Position numbers and translations under genes: made by a program. A DNA stretch of 64,000 nt from positions 6,510,001 through 6,574,000 of the forward strand of contig NZ_CP031705.1 of NCBI RefSeq assembly GCF_022701255.1. Reading direction: 5' to 3'. Source of the stretch: Microcoleus vaginatus HSN003 (GTDB lineage Bacteria; Cyanobacteriota; Cyanobacteriia; Cyanobacteriales; Microcoleaceae). Below the pieces are notes generated by a model that saw only the letters and a list, made by a program, of their open reading frames with translations, was not told where the DNA came from and made no database searches. Positions 1 to 8,838 of the stretch are shown here, one piece after another (positions within the stretch are counted from its first letter, which is position 1; each line of letters begins with the position of its first letter).

Positions 1-5
1 GAAAG

Positions 6-101
6 CAGAAGTAAGAAAGATTTAACGGTCTGCCAGAGAAGGAAAACTCCTGATAAATTTAGGAGGTTGAGACAAACTTTCCTTCTTTGTTCTTACTTCT
101 G
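6..101. repeat. 12-bp inverted repeat near the left edge
   Basis: A 12-bp arm at 6-17 is repeated as its exact reverse complement at 90-101, with about 70 bp between. It could be a relic of a terminator or of a small mobile element belonging to the gene left of the window. The rest of 1-247 holds one HIP1-like site but no gene. Confidence 0.4.
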
Positions 102-247
102 GGTTCTTGCTTTTTCAGAAATCGCGATCGGGCCGGTCGATCGCTATTTCCTTGTTTTTTATACAGTTGCAGAGGCAGATCTCAGAGATTGCTATCGCCT
201 TAAAATAAATAAAACCTTCCACAGACCTACCTAATTTTAAGAAAAAC

Positions 248-778
248 ATGGATAGTAATTTGCTCATTGTTTACCTGTCAGTCCTGCTCGCTATACTCGG
301 CAGCACTTCCTGGTTTGTGGTGCGCCAGATTCTTAAAACTCGCAAGCTGGAAATGTCTCTGGAACGCTTAGAAAATAAGCTGACAGTAGAGAAAGGAACA
401 GCACAGGAATACTACGAATTAGGAAGTATCTATGTAGATAAAAAGCTCTACTCCCAGGCGATCGTACTGTTTCAAAAAGCCCTGAAATCCAAAGACTTAG
501 AAGGCGAAGAAAATCAAGCCGTTATTTACAACGCCCTCGGTTTTGCACACTTCGGCCAAGAACAATACGACATCGCAATCCGCAACTACAAAGAAGCCCT
601 GAAGTTGCAGCCAGAATACGTTACATCTCTCAATAATCTGGGTCACGCCTACGAGCGCAAAAAATTAACAGCTCAAGCCTTGGAAATGTACGAACAAGCT
701 CTAGCCTGCGATCCAGACAATGCCACTGCCAAACAGCGAGTAGAGTCCCTCCGGAAGCGCTTGGTAATCTATAATTGA
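248..778 (+). CDS. ycf37: Ycf37-like TPR membrane protein, probable photosystem I assembly factor
   Basis: A 176-residue protein with one N-terminal membrane segment (about residues 5-25), a short basic and coiled linker, then about three tetratricopeptide repeats from residue 55 to the end, with typical A..LQP and LNNLGHAYE signatures. Length and layout match Ycf37 of cyanobacteria and algal plastids, a thylakoid-anchored TPR protein that helps build or stabilise photosystem I. The family call rests on architecture, so another small TPR protein cannot be excluded. It stands alone, with a strong terminator 32 bp after the stop, and is therefore probably monocistronic. Confidence 0.7.
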   Translation: MDSNLLIVYLSVLLAILGSTSWFVVRQILKTRKLEMSLERLENKLTVEKGTAQEYYELGSIYVDKKLYSQAIVLFQKALKSKDLEGEENQAVIYNALGFAHFGQEQYDIAIRNYKEALKLQPEYVTSLNNLGHAYERKKLTAQALEMYEQALACDPDNATAKQRVESLRKRLVIYN

Positions 779-810
779 GCCCCGATGTTACGAGCAATAA
801 AGATCCCGCC

Positions 811-842
811 AACCTGGTTTCATTCCGAAACCGGGTTTTTTC
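811..842 (+). terminator. Rho-independent terminator of the ycf37-like gene
   Basis: A 10-bp stem (AACCTGGTTT / AAACCGGGTT, one G-T wobble) closes a short loop and runs into a T-rich tract. It lies just downstream of the TPR gene and ends that transcript before the signalling operon. Confidence 0.8.
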
Positions 843-1014
843 TTCACATAGTCCCAGATACTAAACTATCCAACACATTAATGCGTTAGTTTTTAAGAAC
901 AGGAATTCCGAGTCAAGCTCGATCGCCCCCCGTCCCAGCACTTTAAATTAATGTCAAGATAAAAGCAGTACCTGCAATACCGGTCAGTCCTAACAATAGA
1001 AGGAGAAGAACGTA

Positions 1015-1392
1015 GTGACATCAATTCTCGTTGTCGAAGATTCGTGGTTGACTCGCAGGGTAATCTGCAAAATTCTCCGAGCAGAAGGATACGAGACTTG
1101 GGAAGCATCGAGCGGCCCAGAAGCTCTAGAACTGCTCGGCACTAAAACCCCAAACTGTATGCTCTTAGATCTGCTGATGCCGGAAATGGAGGGTCGGGAA
1201 GTCCTGCAAGCCATGCGCGATCGAGGATATAAAATTCCAGTTATCGTAATTACCGCAGACATCCAAGCAAGCACCCGCTCCGAGTGCATGGAACTCGGAG
1301 CCGTGGCAGTCATTCACAAAATGCCCAACTCAGACGAACTGATCGGATGGATCAAAAAAGCTCTCAGTGTCAGCGAGGAGAGCACCCCATGA
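1015..1392 (+). CDS. CheY-like single-domain response regulator
   Basis: A 125-residue stand-alone receiver domain. It shows the acidic pocket after the first strand (VVEDS), the phosphoacceptor Asp52 in LLDLLMPE, the conserved Thr in VITAD and the Lys in IHKMP. It has no output domain, so it must act by protein-protein contact. The start is GTG, chosen because a purine-rich Shine-Dalgarno (AAGGAGAAG) lies a few bases upstream. Its stop overlaps the start of the next gene in an ATGA, indicating translational coupling with the CheC-like phosphatase, which may act on this receiver (inference). Confidence 0.9.
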   Translation: MTSILVVEDSWLTRRVICKILRAEGYETWEASSGPEALELLGTKTPNCMLLDLLMPEMEGREVLQAMRDRGYKIPVIVITADIQASTRSECMELGAVAVIHKMPNSDELIGWIKKALSVSEESTP

Positions 1393-1997
1393 AATTAAGC
1401 ACTCGACAGCTCGATGCTTTGCAGGAACTCGTCAACATCGGGATCGGTCAAGCTGCAGGGGTCTTGAACGACATGATAGACTCCCCGATTCGCTTGCAAA
1501 TCCCCTACCTTCAAATCCTGACTCCCACCGACGTAGAGGAAGAATTAGAGCAGCACCTCAACGGCGAGCAAATCGCCGCCGTCCAGCTCAAATTCACAGG
1601 CTCCTTTGGAGGCATTGCCCAGCTAGTCTTTCCCACCAACAGCGCTGCCCTCCTGGTGACGATGCTCACAGGGGAAGAAGTTGGAACTCACGATCTCGAT
1701 TCAGTCAAAATTGGTACGCTGAGTGAAGTGGGAAATATTGTAATTAATGGGGTCATGGGGGCAATCAGCAACGTACTTCAGCAGCGCCTGAACTACTCAA
1801 TTCCCACTTATAGCGAAGGGACGATTGCTAGTTTGCTGATATCTGGCGGTTTAGCTACTGATACAGTTGTTTTATTAGCCCAGACCAGTTTCATGATTGA
1901 AAGGCTTCACATTGAAGGAGATATCATTCTTATTTTCAATGTTAATTCCTTTGACACCTTGTTGACTGCTATCAATCAACTTGCCGGGGGTCTATGA
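1389..1997 (+). CDS. CheC-like phosphatase of response regulators
   Basis: A 202-residue CheC/CheX/FliY-type protein. Both family signatures are present: LQELVNIGIGQAAGVL near the N terminus and LSEVGNIVINGVMGAI in the second half, each with the Glu...Asn pair that in CheC dephosphorylates CheY-P. The start at 1389 is preferred because it forms an ATGA overlap with the receiver gene; an open frame farther upstream only reflects overlap with that gene. No CheA, CheW or receptor is encoded nearby, so it probably serves the local receiver or the cyclase rather than a full chemotaxis array. Confidence 0.85.
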   Translation: MKLSTRQLDALQELVNIGIGQAAGVLNDMIDSPIRLQIPYLQILTPTDVEEELEQHLNGEQIAAVQLKFTGSFGGIAQLVFPTNSAALLVTMLTGEEVGTHDLDSVKIGTLSEVGNIVINGVMGAISNVLQQRLNYSIPTYSEGTIASLLISGGLATDTVVLLAQTSFMIERLHIEGDIILIFNVNSFDTLLTAINQLAGGL

Positions 1998-4186
1998 TTG
2001 AGGAGAGCAAAAGTATTAAGGAAAAGTTTGGGGTTCTCGACAGCGTACCAGTCGGCGCCTGCTTGCTGCAAGATGATTTTGTGGTGCTGTTTTGGAACAC
2101 TTGTCTGGAAGAGTGGACTAAAATTCCCCGCAGCCAGATATTGGGAACAAAGATCACAACCCATTTTCCTCACCTGAGTCAGTTAAAGTACGCCACTCGC
2201 TTCAAGCAAATCTTTGCAGGTGGCCCGCCAACAATTTTTTCTTCTCAAATTCACAAACACCTGATTCCGGCAACTTGGCAAGACGGTCAGCAGCGAATTC
2301 AGCAAACTACTGTGACTGCTGTGCCGGCCCAAGAGGCTGGCATAGAAGAACAGGAGATTAGAGACTGGGTTCTCCATACTCTTGAGTTGGCATCAGAGGG
2401 TACTCTCGGAGTCGGATCACCAAGAAGTGCTTCTTTGTCTAGGGAATTTGCACCCTCAGTTTCGTCATCAATATGGCCGGGGGTCAATTCGCCATCGTTC
2501 TACGCGCTGCTGGTGATTCAAGACGTGACCGACCTCACCCATCGCATCCAAGCTTACCGCACAATGCGGGATCAAGCTTTGGAAGAAGTGCAAGTGCGTC
2601 AGCGGGTGGAGGAAGAATTGCGATCGAGCCAGCATTTCATCCAGCAGATTGCTGACGCGGCGCCTTATTTGCTTTACATCTACGATTTGACCGAACAGCG
2701 AAACGTCTACGTCAACGGTCAAGCTTCTAAATTGCTGGGCTACACTCCCCAAGAAATTTTACAGATGCAAACTGCTTTGTATTCTAGTTTGGTGTACCCA
2801 GAAGATTTGCCGAGGCTCAAAGCCCACCAGGAAAAATTTCCCTCGACCCAAGACGGGCATATTTTGGAGTTGGAATATCGCCTCAAACATCGATCGGGCG
2901 AATGGCGCTGGTTTCGCTGCCGCGACCAAGTTTTCGCCCGCACAGCCGACGGCTGCCCCAAACAAATTTTCGGCACCGCTCAAGATATCACCGAGTACAA
3001 GCGGGCAGAAGAGGCGCTGCGGCAGCAGAACGAACGAGAACTGCTGATGGCGACGATTACTCAGCACATCCGCCAGTCTCTGGATTTGGGCGAAGTGCTC
3101 AGCACGACAGTGACAGAAGTGCGTCAGTTCCTTCAGGCCGATCGAGTGATGATCGTCCGCTTTAACCCCTGTACCGGCAGTCTCTGTGCGGGCCCGGCGA
3201 CGGGGGCGGTGACAGTGGAATCTGTAGCTCCCAACTGCCAGCCGATGTTGGGGGAAACCCTGGAAAATTTCTGTTTTGACCAGTTCTATCTCGAAGCGTA
3301 CCAACATCGAGCGATCCGACCGATCGCCGATATCTTGGCCGCCGATTTGCCACAATATCAAATTGACTTGCTCGCACAATTCGCGGTGAGAGCTTATTTG
3401 GTAGTGCCTTTAGTGCAAGGAGACGAGTTGTGGGGGCTGCTGATGGCCCACCAGTGCAGTCCCCGGCAGTGGATGCAGTTGGAAGTAGAGTTGCTGTCTT
3501 CTCTGGCCACCCAGTTGGCGATCGCCATCAAGCAAGCAGAACTATACCAGCAGTTGCAAGCCGCCAACCTCAAGTTAGAGCGCTTGGCTACTTCGGACGC
3601 ACTCACGCAGCTAGCAAACCGCCGACGGTTCGATCAGTATTTAGAAATGGAGTGGCGCAGACAAGCGCGGGAACAAACGCCCATGTCCCTAATTCTGTGC
3701 GATATTGATTCTTTTAAAAGTTACAACGATACTTACGGGCATCAAGGCGGAGACGAATGTTTGCGACAAGTCGCCGGGGCGATCGCCAATGCAGTCAATC
3801 GCCCCGCCGATTTAGTAGCTCGCTACGGAGGCGAAGAATTTGCCGTTATTTTGCCAAATACCTCGATTCAAGGCGCTGTGCTCATAGCCGAACACATAAA
3901 GCTCAAAATTGCAGCTTTGCAGCTTCCTCACGCTGGTTCTCAGGTGAGCGAGTACGTCACTCTCAGTCTGGGCGTAGCGAGTATTGTTCCTGGATCGGAA
4001 GCGGGAGCCGAAATTCTGATTGCCGCAGCCGACCAAGCCCTGTATCAAGCTAAACGACTTGGGCGTGATCGTATCCAACTTTACCAGCCTGATCCTGCTA
4101 GCAAGCCGAATGGTACAGGCACTTCGATACTTCCTGCAGATTTTTCTCTACCAAACACTAATTTACCCTCTCCCACTAGCGCTTGA
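1994..4186 (+). CDS. Diguanylate cyclase with PAS, PAS, GAF and GGDEF domains
   Basis: A 730-residue soluble sensor-cyclase. An N-terminal PAS-like region (about 10-190) is followed by a helical linker, a PAS_3-type domain (about 215-340, ending in GTAQDITEYKRAEEAL), a phytochrome-type GAF domain (about 350-525) and a GGDEF domain (about 560-715). The active-site loop reads GGEEF at residues 612-616, compatible with activity, and RPAD five residues upstream is an intact RxxD inhibitory site. It should make cyclic-di-GMP and be subject to product inhibition. There is no EAL domain and no clear chromophore Cys in the GAF. The start overlaps the cheC-like stop by ATGA, so the three genes form one operon. 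Confidence 0.93.
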   Translation: MIEESKSIKEKFGVLDSVPVGACLLQDDFVVLFWNTCLEEWTKIPRSQILGTKITTHFPHLSQLKYATRFKQIFAGGPPTIFSSQIHKHLIPATWQDGQQRIQQTTVTAVPAQEAGIEEQEIRDWVLHTLELASEGTLGVGSPRSASLSREFAPSVSSSIWPGVNSPSFYALLVIQDVTDLTHRIQAYRTMRDQALEEVQVRQRVEEELRSSQHFIQQIADAAPYLLYIYDLTEQRNVYVNGQASKLLGYTPQEILQMQTALYSSLVYPEDLPRLKAHQEKFPSTQDGHILELEYRLKHRSGEWRWFRCRDQVFARTADGCPKQIFGTAQDITEYKRAEEALRQQNERELLMATITQHIRQSLDLGEVLSTTVTEVRQFLQADRVMIVRFNPCTGSLCAGPATGAVTVESVAPNCQPMLGETLENFCFDQFYLEAYQHRAIRPIADILAADLPQYQIDLLAQFAVRAYLVVPLVQGDELWGLLMAHQCSPRQWMQLEVELLSSLATQLAIAIKQAELYQQLQAANLKLERLATSDALTQLANRRRFDQYLEMEWRRQAREQTPMSLILCDIDSFKSYNDTYGHQGGDECLRQVAGAIANAVNRPADLVARYGGEEFAVILPNTSIQGAVLIAEHIKLKIAALQLPHAGSQVSEYVTLSLGVASIVPGSEAGAEILIAAADQALYQAKRLGRDRIQLYQPDPASKPNGTGTSILPADFSLPNTNLPSPTSA

Positions 4187-4616
4187 CGAATTGCCATATT
4201 TTTAAATTCCGAGTAGTTATACCGCTCCGCAAAAAAAACGCCACTGTCAGCCCGTGATCCAAACCCTGATATCTCTCTTCTGTAACTCTCCGGATTAAAG
4301 AAGTAAGAAATAAGCTAACTCAAACATAAAAATAAAAGGGTTAGAAGTGATTTATTGTATCAATTAAATCGTTCAACCCAAGCAATAAATTAGGATTAGG
4401 GAATATTTATAACCAAGGATAAATCAACCAAAATAGAAGGATGGGTTGAATAAGCTGTTGTGCATTTAAACTGTGATACAAAAATTACCATGGTTGGTGA
4501 TTTTTAGTCACCATTTAATAATCAACTCTCCTTCATTTAAGGGGTCTACAAATGACGATAATTCATCACATTGAATCGTTAGCTTTCCTTTTTTTTGATG
4601 ACGCCTGTATCTGGGG
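4187..4616. other. Intergenic, no gene seen
   Basis: AT-rich spacer between the diguanylate cyclase and the IS1 remnant. A weak hairpin (TGGTGA...TCACCA) lies near 4494-4515. I see no supported coding sequence or RNA. Confidence 0.5.
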
Positions 4617-4619
4617 GGT

Positions 4620-4916
4620 ACTCGGGCGTATTTCCGATTAAGATAATCTTGGAGTCATGCTGCGAAACCTTGAGGGCACGGGCGATGCCGGCTTTCCAGA
4701 GGCGTTCTAGTAATAATCAGTCGATTAGTTCGCGTGGTCACTGAGTCGCTCACCTTCTGGTCTGGATTCTCGACAAATTGCCGACCACACTCGTAACATT
4801 TGAATCTTTGTTTTCCCCTGTGAATATGACCGTTTTTCACGATTCGGGCACAAGAGCAAACGGGACAATTCTGCGGAGTTGACAAAAAACAGATCGAGGC
4901 TATTATCTTACCATCA
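4620..4916 (-). pseudogene. IS1-family element remnant (InsA-like zinc ribbon, frameshifted)
   Basis: The minus strand encodes the start of a cyanobacterial IS1-type InsA protein: a zinc ribbon (CPVCSC...CYECGRQF) from about 4885 downwards. It then shifts frame; the continuing helix-turn-helix sequence (LLLERLWKAGIARALKVSQ) is in another frame at about 4725-4665. No InsB/DDE part follows. Upstream of the start, the minus-strand sequence GTAATGATGGTAAGATAAT at 4920-4902 resembles the terminal repeat of IS1-type elements and directly abuts the truncated dtd gene. This looks like the left end of an IS1-type element that landed in dtd and later decayed. Confidence 0.75.
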
Positions 4917-5024
4917 TTACTTCTTGGCCACTACCAGCAAGTTAAATCCGTAGGCAATTTTGCCGACAATTTGACCGTTAATTTCGACTTGAGATGATTG
5001 GACTCGCTGGATGATGACTCGCAT
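4917..5024 (-). pseudogene. dtd: dtd 5' fragment: N-terminal 35 codons of D-aminoacyl-tRNA deacylase
   Basis: The minus strand reads [12 protein letters not shown]...[11 protein letters not shown], the unmistakable N terminus of D-aminoacyl-tRNA deacylase (Dtd), which removes D-amino acids mischarged on tRNA. After 35 residues it meets a stop exactly where the IS1-like end begins. The rest of the protein, starting a few residues further on ([11 protein letters not shown]), is at 31980-32345 on the plus strand. The two pieces together account for almost the whole protein of about 145 residues. Unless another copy exists elsewhere, the gene is inactivated. Confidence 0.85.
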
Positions 5025-5192
5025 TGAAAATCGGTAATTGGTAATAGCTAATTACTCGTTAGCAGGCTAAAGCCGGGTAAGGCAGATTCTTATGCTCTGC
5101 CTCCTATCTTCCTGAATACCACAGAGGCTCTTTCTCTAGACATCGGTTCCCAGGCTAGAGCCGGGGAACCAGTAGAAAAGAATATTTTACTG

Positions 5193-6416
5193 TTAGTTTT
5201 TCCCAAAACCTTTGCCGCGATTGGTTGAAGGCATACAAAGACAGTTTTCGAGTTGCGATCGCAAAGTCTCGGTATCCAAACCCTGACCGATGAGAACAAG
5301 CTGGTTCTTCCGCTCACCTTTCCACTCGTCATCATCCATGGAAAATCGCTTGCCGCTCAAGTGGAAAATATGGCGTTTGGGACTTTCTTCAAACCACATA
5401 ATCCCTTTCGCGCGAAACACGTTTGTTGGGAGTTGGTGGTCTAAGAAATATTGAAATTTTCTCAGAGAAAACGGCTTGTCGCTTTGGAAAGAAATTGAGG
5501 TAAATCCGTCATTTTCTAAATGGTGGCTGTGATCGTGATGGCTGTGATCGTGATGGCCGTGGTCGTGATGGCCGTGGTCGTGATGTTCGTGATGTTCGTG
5601 ATGTTCGTGATGTTCGTGGTCGTGATGGTCGTGATGTTCGTGATGTTCGTGGTCGTGATGGTCGTGATGTTCGTGATGGTCGTGATGGTCGTGGTCGTGA
5701 CTGCTAGGAGTTTTTTCAGGTTGGAAATATTTGTCCGATTCAAACAATCCGACGCTGAGGACTAGCGGTAGGGGAACCTCCGATTTTACGGTTCGCAGAA
5801 TTCGAGCACCTTCTTTGACATCGCGAATCTTAACTTCCAACAAATCTAAATCTGCTTCTTCAACCAAATCAGTTTTGTTGAGGATAATTAGATCGCCGTA
5901 AGCTATTTGACTGTAAGCTGCTTGAGAGTTGAACAAATCTAAGCTGTAGTTGGCTGCGTCTACTACTGTCACTATGGAATCGAGACGAGTTAGGTCGCGC
6001 AGTTCTGTGCCTAAAAAAGTCATTGCTACTGGCAGCGGGTCGGCGAGTCCGGTTGTTTCGACTACCAGATAATCGAGATTTTCTTGACGTTCTAAAACTT
6101 TATAAACTGCATTAACTAAATCTTCATTAATAGTGCAGCAGATGCAGCCGTTGTTCAGCTCAACCATGTTGTCGTCGGTGGTGACAATCAGTTCGTTGTC
6201 GATGCCGATTTCGCCAAATTCATTTACCAAAACTGCTGTTTTCAAACCCTGCTGGTTGGTCAGGATATGGTTGAGCAGGGTTGTTTTGCCACTGCCGAGA
6301 AATCCTGTAATGATTGTAACGGGCAATCCGTGTTTGGGAGCATCCATAGTCGGTTCCGTCCCGGACTGAGTTGTTGTAGATTGCATAGCTTGAATGTCAA
6401 ATAATGTCGATCGCAC
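5193..6416 (-). CDS. COG0523/CobW-family GTPase with long His-rich metal-binding tract
   Basis: A 407-residue G3E GTPase. It shows Walker A GFLGSGKT (38-45), the metal-binding CICC motif (91-94), the ETTGLADP switch (120-127), the NKTD guanine-specificity motif (180-183) and a C-terminal CobW_C domain (about 300-390). Between them, residues 240-299 are almost only His, Asp, Glu, Gly and Ser, about 38 of 60 being His. Family members act as Zn, Co or Ni metallochaperones that load target proteins; the tract suggests metal storage or buffering, most likely of zinc (inference). The start may be GTG 6416 or ATG 6386; neither has a strong ribosome-binding site. No Zur box or partner gene was recognised next to it. 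Confidence 0.9.
   Translation of the reverse strand: MRSTLFDIQAMQSTTTQSGTEPTMDAPKHGLPVTIITGFLGSGKTTLLNHILTNQQGLKTAVLVNEFGEIGIDNELIVTTDDNMVELNNGCICCTINEDLVNAVYKVLERQENLDYLVVETTGLADPLPVAMTFLGTELRDLTRLDSIVTVVDAANYSLDLFNSQAAYSQIAYGDLIILNKTDLVEEADLDLLEVKIRDVKEGARILRTVKSEVPLPLVLSVGLFESDKYFQPEKTPSSHDHDHHDHHEHHDHHDHEHHEHHDHHDHEHHEHHEHHEHHDHGHHDHGHHDHSHHDHSHHLENDGFTSISFQSDKPFSLRKFQYFLDHQLPTNVFRAKGIMWFEESPKRHIFHLSGKRFSMDDDEWKGERKNQLVLIGQGLDTETLRSQLENCLCMPSTNRGKGFGKN
5519..5698 (-). repeat. Low-complexity tandem repeat encoding the poly-His tract
   Basis: About 180 bp of degenerate 6- to 12-bp units built from CATGAC, CACGAA and CATCAC triplet pairs (minus strand), encoding HHD, HHE, HG and HS units. 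Such DNA is prone to replication slippage in multiples of three, so tract length probably varies between strains. Confidence 0.85.
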
Positions 6417-6773
6417 TTTCTTTGTGGTTCTTATTGTATCTTAATTAGGACAAGGCCTCCTCAACCCAGTTTCTCGGAAAAATGTTGGGTTTGGTTGCCT
6501 GGTATCTACGCCTCAACCGGGAATCAGCCCGAGAGTGCAAAATAAGTGGGCCGCTAATTATCGGCAATTGCTAACGAGTCGCGATCGCACTTTTTTATTT
6601 TTTTGATAAAAGTTTTGTCCAGAGTACCTGTCGCAGTTTTTGCCAGTAACTCCAGCAGCGACAAATTTGGGGCAGAATCAAGCTGAGTGCGATCGCCCAC
6701 TTCCCGCTGCTTTATAATAATTTTAATGATCGAGCTGCGTAAAATATTTAAATCTCACCTATCAACTAAAATA

Positions 6774-6801
6774 GGGCGGTGGCTAACAACAGCCACCGCC
6801 C
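6774..6801 (-). terminator. Perfect hairpin downstream of the fasciclin gene
   Basis: An 11-bp perfect GC-rich stem (GGGCGGTGGCT / AGCCACCGCCC) with a 6-base loop, 33 bp past the stop of the fasciclin-domain gene. The following U-tract is weak, but position and stability fit a transcription terminator. Confidence 0.7.
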
Positions 6802-6833
6802 TCAAGATAGTATTGCGCTATCTAAATCTGTGC

Positions 6834-7244
6834 TTACGCAGGAAGCAAGACTGAATCAATAATGTGGATCACACCATTATCAGCAGCAACATCGGCTGTT
6901 GTAACGGTAGAATCATTAATTTTGACGCCGTTGGAAGCATCAATTTTAAGTTCTGAACCTTCAACTGTTTTGGCAGATTTCAGGTTGACCACATCAGCGG
7001 CCATAACTTTGCCAGAAACGACATGATAAGTCAGGATTTTTGTGAGCTTAGGAATGTCATTAAGCAGTGATTCTACAGTACCTTCGGGAAGCTTAGCAAA
7101 AGCTTCGTCAGTAGGCGCGAAAACTGTGAAGGGGCCAGCGCCTTTGAGAGTATCTACTAAACCAGCGGCTTGGACTGCAGCAACTAGGGTTGTAAAAGAG
7201 CCTGCCGAAACGGCGGTATCAACGATGTCAGCCAAGAGAGTCAC
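6834..7244 (-). CDS. Fasciclin (FAS1) domain protein
   Basis: A 136-residue single FAS1 domain covering the whole protein, with the two conserved boxes: [17 protein letters not shown] (FAS1 H1 region) and [10 protein letters not shown], followed by the terminal [13 protein letters not shown]. No signal peptide is visible, as in the small cyanobacterial FAS1 proteins that are often stress-induced. FAS1 domains mediate adhesion or act as small soluble binding modules; the substrate here is unknown. The start is GTG, because an in-frame stop lies shortly upstream. Its upstream region carries the ATCT-N6-AGAT motif at 7378-7391 that recurs in the 41-64 kb island. Confidence 0.9.
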   Translation of the reverse strand: MTLLADIVDTAVSAGSFTTLVAAVQAAGLVDTLKGAGPFTVFAPTDEAFAKLPEGTVESLLNDIPKLTKILTYHVVSGKVMAADVVNLKSAKTVEGSELKIDASNGVKINDSTVTTADVAADNGVIHIIDSVLLPA

Positions 7245-7373
7245 CTTGTTTTTGTAATCTGTAAATCACTATAACGCTAAAAAGTTAATTTAGCTACATA
7301 TATTTTTTTCTCGTTCAGTTTGGTTTTCTTATATAAAATAGAATATTTTTTTATAGAACTCATTTCAGACAAT

Positions 7374-7393
7374 ACCTATCTAAAGGTAGATCA
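7374..7393. promoter_or_regulatory. ATCTAAAGGTAGAT palindrome-like motif upstream of the fasciclin gene
   Basis: The inverted half-sites ATCT and AGAT, 6 bp apart, lie about 135 bp upstream of the fasciclin start and 270 bp upstream of the aldo/keto reductase. Nearly the same word, ATCTTTAGGTAGAT, occurs at 60086-60099. It is a candidate operator; function is inferred only from recurrence. Confidence 0.35.
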
Positions 7394-7660
7394 AATTATT
7401 TTGACTTTAGAGTATTTTAATTTATTCATGTAATCCTAAATACATTAGTAAGACGATCGCCCCTGCGCTTTTTAAACTAAACGCAGGAGCAATGGCCCGG
7501 AACCCTCGCCCCTACTACGACATTTTGATTAACTTGGCAAAACATTTAACATTCAGCCCAGCGCTAACACATTACAAAAGCCCGCCACCCCCACTGATGG
7601 CAACAGTTTGGGAAATCCCGATCTAAACTGTTAACAACCATTAACTAGGGGAAGGGTGAC

Positions 7661-8698
7661 ATGAGATATAAACTACTAGGTCACAGCGGACTTCGCGTTT
7701 CGGAAATCTGCCTCGGAACCATGACTTTTGGGGAAGAGTGGGGTTGGGGGAGCTCCTACGACGAAAGCCGTAAAATGTTCGACGCCTTTGCAGAAACGGG
7801 CGGCAATTTCATTGATACCGCGAATCTCTACACCAACGGTACTAGCGAAAAATATGTCGGTGAGTTCATCGCAGCCGATCGCGAAAAATGGGTAGTTGCC
7901 ACTAAGTATAGCCTCAACATGAAGAACGGCGACATCAACGGTTTCGGCAACCACCGCAAAAATATGGTACAAGCAGTAGAAGCAAGTTTGAAGCGATTGC
8001 AAGTTGAATACATAGATTTGCTGTGGCTGCACGCTTGGGATTTTACGACACCCGTCGAAGAAGTAATGCGCGCTTTTGACGATTTGGTGCGCGCAGGCAA
8101 AATTCTTTATATCGGCATTTCCGATACGCCTGCTTGGATTATTTCTCAAGCAAATACGATCGCCAATCTGCGCGGTTGGACACCATTTATCGGGTTGCAA
8201 ATCGAGTATTCTTTAAAAGAGCGAACTCCCGAACGGGAATTGATCCCCATGGCAAAAGCCTTTGATATTGGCGTCACAGCTTGGAGCCCCTTAGCAGCAG
8301 GCTTGCTGACAGGAAAATACAACACTTCAGAAACCGCCAGCGAAGCTAAACGGCTGAATTCACCGGAATCGGGAAAAATTAACGAACGAGACCTCAAAAT
8401 TGCTGACGAAGTTAGCAAAATAGCAGCCGAAATTGGCAAACCTGCTTCTCAAGTAGCCCTAAATTGGCTGATGCAACAGCCAGTCGAAGTTATTCCGATT
8501 GTGGGTGCGCGCAAACTCTCGCAACTTCAGGAAAATCTAGCTTGTTTGGAGTTTGAATTAACTCCCGAACAAATGCAGCAGTTAGACAAAGTAAGTGCAA
8601 TTGAATTGGGTTTCCCTCACGATTTCTTAAAGAGTTCGACGGTGCAAGATTTTGCCTTTGGAGGGGGAATCGCCCAAATTGACAGCCGCCGACTGTAA
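7661..8698 (+). CDS. Aldo/keto reductase family oxidoreductase
   Basis: A 345-residue (beta/alpha)8 NADPH-dependent oxidoreductase. The catalytic tetrad of the superfamily is visible: Asp52 and Tyr57 (IDTANLYTNG), Lys82 (ATKYS) and His124 (WLHAWD). The C-terminal part has the cofactor-binding IPIVGARKLSQL segment. It belongs to the YajO/YhdN-like general group that reduces aldehydes and ketones; the physiological substrate cannot be read from sequence. The ATG at 7661 is preceded by a purine-rich stretch (AGGGGAAGGG). It stands alone and is divergent from the fasciclin gene. Confidence 0.9.
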   Translation: MRYKLLGHSGLRVSEICLGTMTFGEEWGWGSSYDESRKMFDAFAETGGNFIDTANLYTNGTSEKYVGEFIAADREKWVVATKYSLNMKNGDINGFGNHRKNMVQAVEASLKRLQVEYIDLLWLHAWDFTTPVEEVMRAFDDLVRAGKILYIGISDTPAWIISQANTIANLRGWTPFIGLQIEYSLKERTPERELIPMAKAFDIGVTAWSPLAAGLLTGKYNTSETASEAKRLNSPESGKINERDLKIADEVSKIAAEIGKPASQVALNWLMQQPVEVIPIVGARKLSQLQENLACLEFELTPEQMQQLDKVSAIELGFPHDFLKSSTVQDFAFGGGIAQIDSRRL

Positions 8699-8786
8699 AG
8701 TTGCTGCTATTTTCTAGTCGCGGGTTTAGGTGGGTATTTTGCGTGTGATTGCAGATATCGGCGAACCCGCCCTTAGAGGGATGATT

Positions 8787-8838
8787 GACATTTGTGCTCT
8801 GGGCGCCAGGTTAAACTGACGCCCACAGCGCAAATGTC
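8787..8838 (+). terminator. Long hairpin downstream of the aldo/keto reductase
   Basis: A 19-bp stem with two mismatches (GACATTTGTGCTCTGGGCG pairing with CGCCC...AAATGTC) and a 14-base loop, 90 bp after the stop. It may be the terminator or a dispersed palindromic repeat; there is no clear T-tract. Confidence 0.45.

Noticed and set aside
5511-5705. CRISPR array at the regular repeats near 5.5 kb
   Set aside because: The units are 6-12 bp coding repeats without unique spacers, inside an intact reading frame.
5520-5765. Plus-strand frame of Val/Met repeats antisense to the His tract
   Set aside because: It is only the complement of the repetitive His-coding DNA; no independent coding signal.
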